Origin: Oleispira sp964022115 | GTDB taxonomy: Bacteria; Pseudomonadota; Gammaproteobacteria; Pseudomonadales; Oceanobacteraceae | Reading direction: 5' to 3' | DNA: 64,000 bases | Assembly: GCA_964022115.1 (NCBI GenBank) | Contig: CAXIBC010000003.1 | Coordinates: 1-64,000, forward strand | In this document: in pieces, positions 60,238 through 64,000 of the stretch | Position numbering within the stretch: position 1 is the first letter of the stretch | Layout of the letters: every line of letters begins with the position of its first letter | Notes under the pieces: model-generated | What the model saw: the letters and a program-made list of their open reading frames with translations, nothing else | The model's database searches: none | Told to the model about the DNA's origin: nothing | Program-made: the position numbers and the translations under genes

Positions 60238-61134
60238 ATGACACTTGAATCGACCCCTTTATGTCGAGATGAAAAACTCTTACTCTCATCCGGTGAGCTG
60301 GCTTTGCAATATTGGGGGGATGAGAATAAACCCTTGATCCTATGCCTTCATGGTTGGTTAGATAATAGCGCCAGTTTTCATCTATTAGCTCAGCGGCTAA
60401 TGAAGGATTATCAGTTGTTATTAGTGGACTTGCCTGGGCATGGTTTATCCGACCCATTAGCGGATGGGGCGCACTATTATATTTGGCAAAATATTGAAAC
60501 CTTGTATGAAATCATGCAGAAACTTAATATTGAGCGGGTTAATCTATTAGGTCATTCAATGGGTGGCGTGGTGGCGAGTTTATTTGCCGGCACATTTGCC
60601 GCTAAGGTTAACTCCTTAGTCTTGCTTGATTCTTTAGGACCATTGGCGTCATCGGCTCAGCAAACCCCTAGTCAGCTAGCCAAAGCGATTATCGATTCAC
60701 AGAAGCTTGGCTCTGGCTTAAGAGTATTTGCTGATGTCGAACAGGCTTTAAGCGCGCGCAAAAAATCCTCACCCGAGATGACGGATGACGCCTTACGTCC
60801 CATTGTTAAACGTAATCTTATCAAGGTCGAAGGTGGTTATAGTTGGCGCACGGATAAGCGTTTAAGGCACAGCTCTAAAGTTCGCTTAACCGAAGATCAG
60901 GTGCAGGTATTTTTAGCAGGGATTTCAGCTAAGGTATTAGTCATCTTTGCCGAGCAAGGCATAGTGCCTAAGCTTTGGTATAAGCAGAGGTTGCAGAAAA
61001 TACCCAACCATCAAGCCATCACCTTGCCAGGGCATCATCATTTTCATTGTGAAGCTAAAAGTATTGATGCCATAAACCAAGCATTAAGAACGTTTTATGC
61101 TGGTTTGAATTGTGCTGATATGAGAGTGATATGA
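60238..61134 (+). CDS. Alpha/beta hydrolase
   Basis: 298 residues, cytoplasmic. Motifs: CLHGWLDNSASFHLLA, LVDLPGHGLSDP, nucleophile elbow GHSMGGVVASL, and the catalytic His in GHHHFHCE near the C-terminus. It resembles esterases of the MEST-like/serine hydrolase group common in marine gammaproteobacteria. TAAGG precedes the ATG, and it starts 12 bases after the previous hydrolase; the stop overlaps the next gene (ATGA). Substrate unknown. Confidence 0.88.
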   Translation: MTLESTPLCRDEKLLLSSGELALQYWGDENKPLILCLHGWLDNSASFHLLAQRLMKDYQLLLVDLPGHGLSDPLADGAHYYIWQNIETLYEIMQKLNIERVNLLGHSMGGVVASLFAGTFAAKVNSLVLLDSLGPLASSAQQTPSQLAKAIIDSQKLGSGLRVFADVEQALSARKKSSPEMTDDALRPIVKRNLIKVEGGYSWRTDKRLRHSSKVRLTEDQVQVFLAGISAKVLVIFAEQGIVPKLWYKQRLQKIPNHQAITLPGHHHFHCEAKSIDAINQALRTFYAGLNCADMRVI

Positions 61135-61871
61135 GGGTAATGAAATATTTAGCAATAATATGGGTGAATGTAAGACTCTTTTTACTGCTGTTATTAGCGG
61201 GGGTATTAGCCCTCTACCTTTCTTGGTTGGTCAATGCCCAATTGGGTTATGGTTATACTTGGCTTTATCACCTCTATCAAACGGATAAGCATATTGAAAA
61301 ATATGCACCACAAAATCGTTTTCGCGATGATTTTGAATATACCAGCATCACTCAGCATAAGGCTATGTTTCAAAGTATTGTTGATAGTGTGCATAACGAT
61401 GGCAAAGGCTTAGAGCAGATTCGTTATCAGGTTAATGGTAAAGCGCATGCGCTATTGCATCAGGCCGAAATAATCCATTTACAGGATGTAGCGGCCTTGA
61501 TTAATAATATTCATAGGCTTGCGGCAGTCTGTTTTGTTCTGTTTTTAGGCTTGTTTATTTCACATCGGCGCTGGCAGGGTGGGGATATTAATGCCAGTAA
61601 TAAAGGTATTTTATCCGTTGCCCTGATCCTGCTTGGGATCATAATAGCCGTGTTTTTTGCTTATGGTGCTAAAGAGATTTTTTATCAGATGCATATCTGG
61701 ATCTTCCCTGAAGATCATCAATGGTTTTTTTATTACCAAGATTCTTTGATGAGTACGTTAATGAAAGCGCCGGACCTTTTTGCTGGCATTGCTATTCAGA
61801 TTACTCTGTTGGCCATAGTTATAGTTGCCTTTGCTAGCCTATGGGGTAAAAAGCTGTTGAAGCTGAATTAA
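61131..61871 (+). CDS. DUF1461-like membrane protein
   Basis: 246 residues, about four helices: LFLLLLLAGVLALYLSWLVN, a short loop with YGYTWLYHLYQ, then VCFVLFLGLFISHRRW, SVALILLGIIIAVFFAYGAKEIFYQ and ITLLAIVIVAFASLWG. The extracytoplasmic motifs AEIIHLQDVAALI and FPEDHQWFFYYQDSLM...PDLF resemble the DUF1461 pattern (REI-HM-DV and FP-G-W-F...P). Function unknown. The ATG overlaps the previous stop; an ATG at 61140 is also possible. Confidence 0.68.
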   Translation: MRVMKYLAIIWVNVRLFLLLLLAGVLALYLSWLVNAQLGYGYTWLYHLYQTDKHIEKYAPQNRFRDDFEYTSITQHKAMFQSIVDSVHNDGKGLEQIRYQVNGKAHALLHQAEIIHLQDVAALINNIHRLAAVCFVLFLGLFISHRRWQGGDINASNKGILSVALILLGIIIAVFFAYGAKEIFYQMHIWIFPEDHQWFFYYQDSLMSTLMKAPDLFAGIAIQITLLAIVIVAFASLWGKKLLKLN

Positions 61872-61883
61872 CACGGACAGGAA

Positions 61884-62510
61884 TTAAAAGGGTACAGCGC
61901 TGCTGAACGTCATCTCCCGTTGGCTAGTAGGGTGTTTGAATGTCAGGGACTGAGCATGTAGACACAGGTGTTTACTGGCGCTCTGAGAGGCTGTACTGCC
62001 ATATAGGTTGTCGCCGAGTATGGGGTGCTGCATAGCGTTACAATGAATACGCAGTTGATGAGAGCGGCCTGTGATTGGCATTAATTCAATGCGCGTATTA
62101 CCTTCTATGTATTCGATCACGCGCCAGCGAGTCAGTGACTTTTTACCGTATTCATAACAAACCATTTGTTTAGGCCTGTTTGGCCAATCGCAGCGCATCG
62201 GTAAATTGATGGCACCACTGCTTGGGTATAGGTGGCCAAAAACGATGGCTTGATAGGTCTTTTTAGTTTGGCGGTTTTGAAATTGCTGCTGCAACGATTT
62301 TAAGCTGGTCTTATTACGGGCAAATACCATGATGCCGGATGTTGCCATGTCTAAACGGTGAACAATGTGTACTTCTTCAAACTTGAGCGTTAAGCGATGA
62401 AATATAGAGTCTAGTTTTTCTGGGCCTCGTCCTGGAACGCTAAGAATATCAGGCTGCTTATTCACGACGATAATATCGTCATCGGCAAAGAGGATGGTAA
62501 CGGCTGTCAT
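61884..62510 (-). CDS. rluA: Dual-specificity rRNA/tRNA pseudouridine synthase RluA
   Basis: Makes pseudouridine-746 in 23S rRNA and position 32 in some tRNAs. 208 residues (E. coli 219). LSVPGRGPEKLDS near the start, catalytic Asp in HRLDMATSG, CDWPNRPKQMVCYE and PITGRSHQLRIH are close to E. coli RluA. Its ATG overlaps the stop of the MlaC-SBP3 gene (four-base overlap), so it is co-translated with that fusion. Confidence 0.94.
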   Translation of the reverse strand: MTAVTILFADDDIIVVNKQPDILSVPGRGPEKLDSIFHRLTLKFEEVHIVHRLDMATSGIMVFARNKTSLKSLQQQFQNRQTKKTYQAIVFGHLYPSSGAINLPMRCDWPNRPKQMVCYEYGKKSLTRWRVIEYIEGNTRIELMPITGRSHQLRIHCNAMQHPILGDNLYGSTASQSASKHLCLHAQSLTFKHPTSQREMTFSSAVPF

Positions 62511-63880
62511 TGTTTTTCTAGTTTAGGGAAGTTATAGGTCATCAATATCTTATTATAGCTGCCATCTTTTTTCATTTCTGCCAGAGTTTTGTTAAACGCT
62601 AAGCCTATTTCTTTATGATCAGGTCTTTGCAAGCTGATGGTGGCATGCAGGCCTTGCTTGATCAGGGTGGTTGGGAGAATCTCTAAGTGGTCGGCTATAT
62701 TTTTATTATTCTTTAAGTTAGTTTCTGCGCTCCAACGATCGATGAGTGCGATGTCGGTTTTTTTCGAAGCAAGGTCACGCAGCATGCCAGTATCGTATTT
62801 AAAATAGTTGATCGCAACATGAGGGGCAATTTCATCAAACAATTTGCCGTATCCATAGTCCTTAATCACTCCTAGGCGATATCCACGTTTAGCGATATAG
62901 TCTTTAAACTCTTGCGGCGTATTAAAGCTTAACTTGTCTTGCTTGCGCTTAATAATTACCAACTCATTTTCTAAATACGCCTCGGTAAAATAGTGCTCTT
63001 TGGCACGAGTTTCGTTATACCAAGAGCCAACCGAAATATCGATGTCTCCTGTACTTAAACCATTACTCACTCTTTGCCACGGCATAAACTCCATCTCTAC
63101 CTGGTAACCCGCGCGCTCGAATATGGCGGTCACTAGGTTGACGACTAGACCATTAGCGGGTAGTTGATTGCTGATGTAAGGCTCCCAGGTATGTCCAGCC
63201 ATCTTAAGTTTTGGCGTTTCACTTTTGTATTCAGCAGCGAGTAAAGAAATCGCTTGGGCAAGGCCGTGCTTTTCAATGCTTTGATTAAACTGGTCGCGAA
63301 AGCTCTTAACTAGGCTGACACCTTCTATGACGACGTCATAGGTAAGCCACTCGTCTTCTTTAAGAAATAATTTATAGGTGACCTGGATGGCCGGAGCCCC
63401 AATACGCTGAATGTCACTGTCTACGGAAGCAGACTTGCCCGTTCTACTGAATCTCGCCTCATCAAAGACAATTTTTTCACCGTTAAACGCTTTGAATGCC
63501 CCTGCATAAGTACGGATGACCTTATGTTTGAAGGCGCTGATGAATTGTCTTTTCTGCTCATTGGAGGTTTTCTTCCAATGTTTAGCTAATACCTTTCTAG
63601 CCATGTATACATGGTCTACAACCGGCAGTAAAAGTTCATCAACCAGATGCTCAACATAATAGTCGTGACGGGCAATCTTATCTTTGTCGCTAATAAGCCG
63701 TGCCGTCATCTTCATAGCGGCTGCTTCTACGACTTCTTTTGGTGGGATCACTTCTTTGCTGGTATTGGCATAAACCTGGCTGGTGGTGAAGCCTAGGATG
63801 AACATCATAGTAAGCAAGACAAATCTACTGACTGATTTAAAGTATGATGTCTTAAAGCTTAATGTTTTAATGCTTGGCAT
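62507..63880 (-). CDS. MlaC-like (toluene-tolerance Ttg2) / family-3 solute-binding fusion protein
   Basis: 457 residues with a Sec signal (hydrophobic core FVLLTMMFILGFTTS, cut near VYANT). Residues about 41-219 are an MlaC/Ttg2D-type domain: DELLLPVVDHVYMARKVLAKHWKKTSNEQKRQFISAFK, then LTYDVVIEGVSLVKSFRDQF. Residues about 224-450 are a family-3 periplasmic solute-binding domain: MAGHTWEPYISNQLPANGLVVNLVTAIFERAGY, MPWQRVSNGLSTGDIDISVGSW. MlaC normally stands alone and carries phospholipid between membranes. The two-domain ORF has no stop between domains, and the strong promoter and ribosome-binding site precede it. Function of the fusion is unknown. Confidence 0.85.
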   Translation of the reverse strand: MPSIKTLSFKTSYFKSVSRFVLLTMMFILGFTTSQVYANTSKEVIPPKEVVEAAAMKMTARLISDKDKIARHDYYVEHLVDELLLPVVDHVYMARKVLAKHWKKTSNEQKRQFISAFKHKVIRTYAGAFKAFNGEKIVFDEARFSRTGKSASVDSDIQRIGAPAIQVTYKLFLKEDEWLTYDVVIEGVSLVKSFRDQFNQSIEKHGLAQAISLLAAEYKSETPKLKMAGHTWEPYISNQLPANGLVVNLVTAIFERAGYQVEMEFMPWQRVSNGLSTGDIDISVGSWYNETRAKEHYFTEAYLENELVIIKRKQDKLSFNTPQEFKDYIAKRGYRLGVIKDYGYGKLFDEIAPHVAINYFKYDTGMLRDLASKKTDIALIDRWSAETNLKNNKNIADHLEILPTTLIKQGLHATISLQRPDHKEIGLAFNKTLAEMKKDGSYNKILMTYNFPKLEKQ

Positions 63881-63920
63881 TAACTTATCTCCTATTCGCT
63901 TAACTCTAATGATTTAGTTT

Positions 63921-63949
63921 ACTATAGTGATGCGGGTGCTACTTGCCAA
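63921..63949 (-). promoter_or_regulatory. Promoter of the MlaC-SBP3/rluA unit
   Basis: On the minus strand: -35 TTGGCA (63944-63949), 17-base spacer, -10 TATAGT (63921-63926), about 40 bases before the ATG, which has AGGAGA upstream. A good sigma-70 promoter. Confidence 0.75.
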
Positions 63950-64000
63950 GCCCATTGACTCAAATCGCTATTTTAAGTTCCTGATTAATAATGCTTTATT

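Overview
The window is gammaproteobacterial chromosome, AT-leaning, and almost entirely protein-coding with short spacers. The gene content and order point to a marine member of the Oceanospirillales/Pseudomonadales (Oleispira, Bermanella or Thalassolituus-like). The main evidence is the Pseudomonas-style order sdhA-sdhB-sucA-sucB-lpd-sucC-sucD, the Pseudomonas-style neighbourhood sulA-lexA / psrA-ldt-nagZ-mtnP, an hsbR-hsbA pair, and an Asp-tRNA synthetase with the residues of the non-discriminating Pseudomonas type. The genus is inference. I saw no tRNA, rRNA, CRISPR array, transposase, integrase or phage gene.

Layout. 0-9.9 kb: TCA-cycle cluster (sdhA is cut by the left edge) with hairpin terminators after sdhB and lpd. 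10-14.5 kb: two thioesterases, htpG behind a sigma-32-like promoter, a YfaZ-like outer-membrane protein and small conserved proteins. 14.5-18.8 kb: lexA-sulA (SOS boxes) divergent from psrA-ldt-nagZ-mtnP (PsrA-type operator). 18.8-25.7 kb: an accessory-looking block of exported proteins (DM13 protein, alpha/beta-hydrolase lipoprotein, alanine-racemase-fold lipoprotein, endonuclease I, orphan TRAP solute-binding protein, class-3 lipase). 25.7-32.5 kb: rarD, YvcK/CofD-like protein, GST, U32 protein, HU-like protein with a basic tail, SDR. 32.7-41.3 kb: aspS, small proteins, TRIC channel, SDR, NhaC antiporter, FKBP, an orphan Hpt protein and a receiver-GGDEF protein. 41.4-51.8 kb: BI-1 protein, HEPN-like protein, argS, MltC-like transglycosylase, duplicated PTPS-like protein, DUF2947, EamA transporter, lpxL-like acyltransferase, DUF2750, yebG (SOS box), DUF599. 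52-61.9 kb: a long run of co-directional genes: 999-aa lipoprotein, mlaA, hsbR, hsbA, gpsA, DUF4389, sixA, two alpha/beta hydrolases, DUF1461. 61.9-63.9 kb: rluA and an unusual MlaC-SBP3 fusion protein on the minus strand.

How it works together. The first 10 kb encode much of the oxidative TCA branch. Two separate SOS targets (lexA-sulA and yebG) are visible with their operators. Envelope maintenance recurs: L,D-transpeptidase, NagZ, MltC, LpxL, MlaA, and an MlaC domain fused to a solute-binding domain. Signalling is represented by the HsbR/HsbA partner-switch pair and an Hpt plus diguanylate cyclase pair without a local kinase.

Most promising for novelty: the MlaC-SBP3 fusion; the MlaA with an acidic repeat tail and no lipobox, coupled to a giant lipoprotein; the exported alanine-racemase-fold protein that has lost its catalytic tyrosine; the two-copy PTPS-like protein with complementary halves of an active site; and a set of short tandem duplications clustered at gene ends. 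No complete, clearly undescribed multi-gene system was found.
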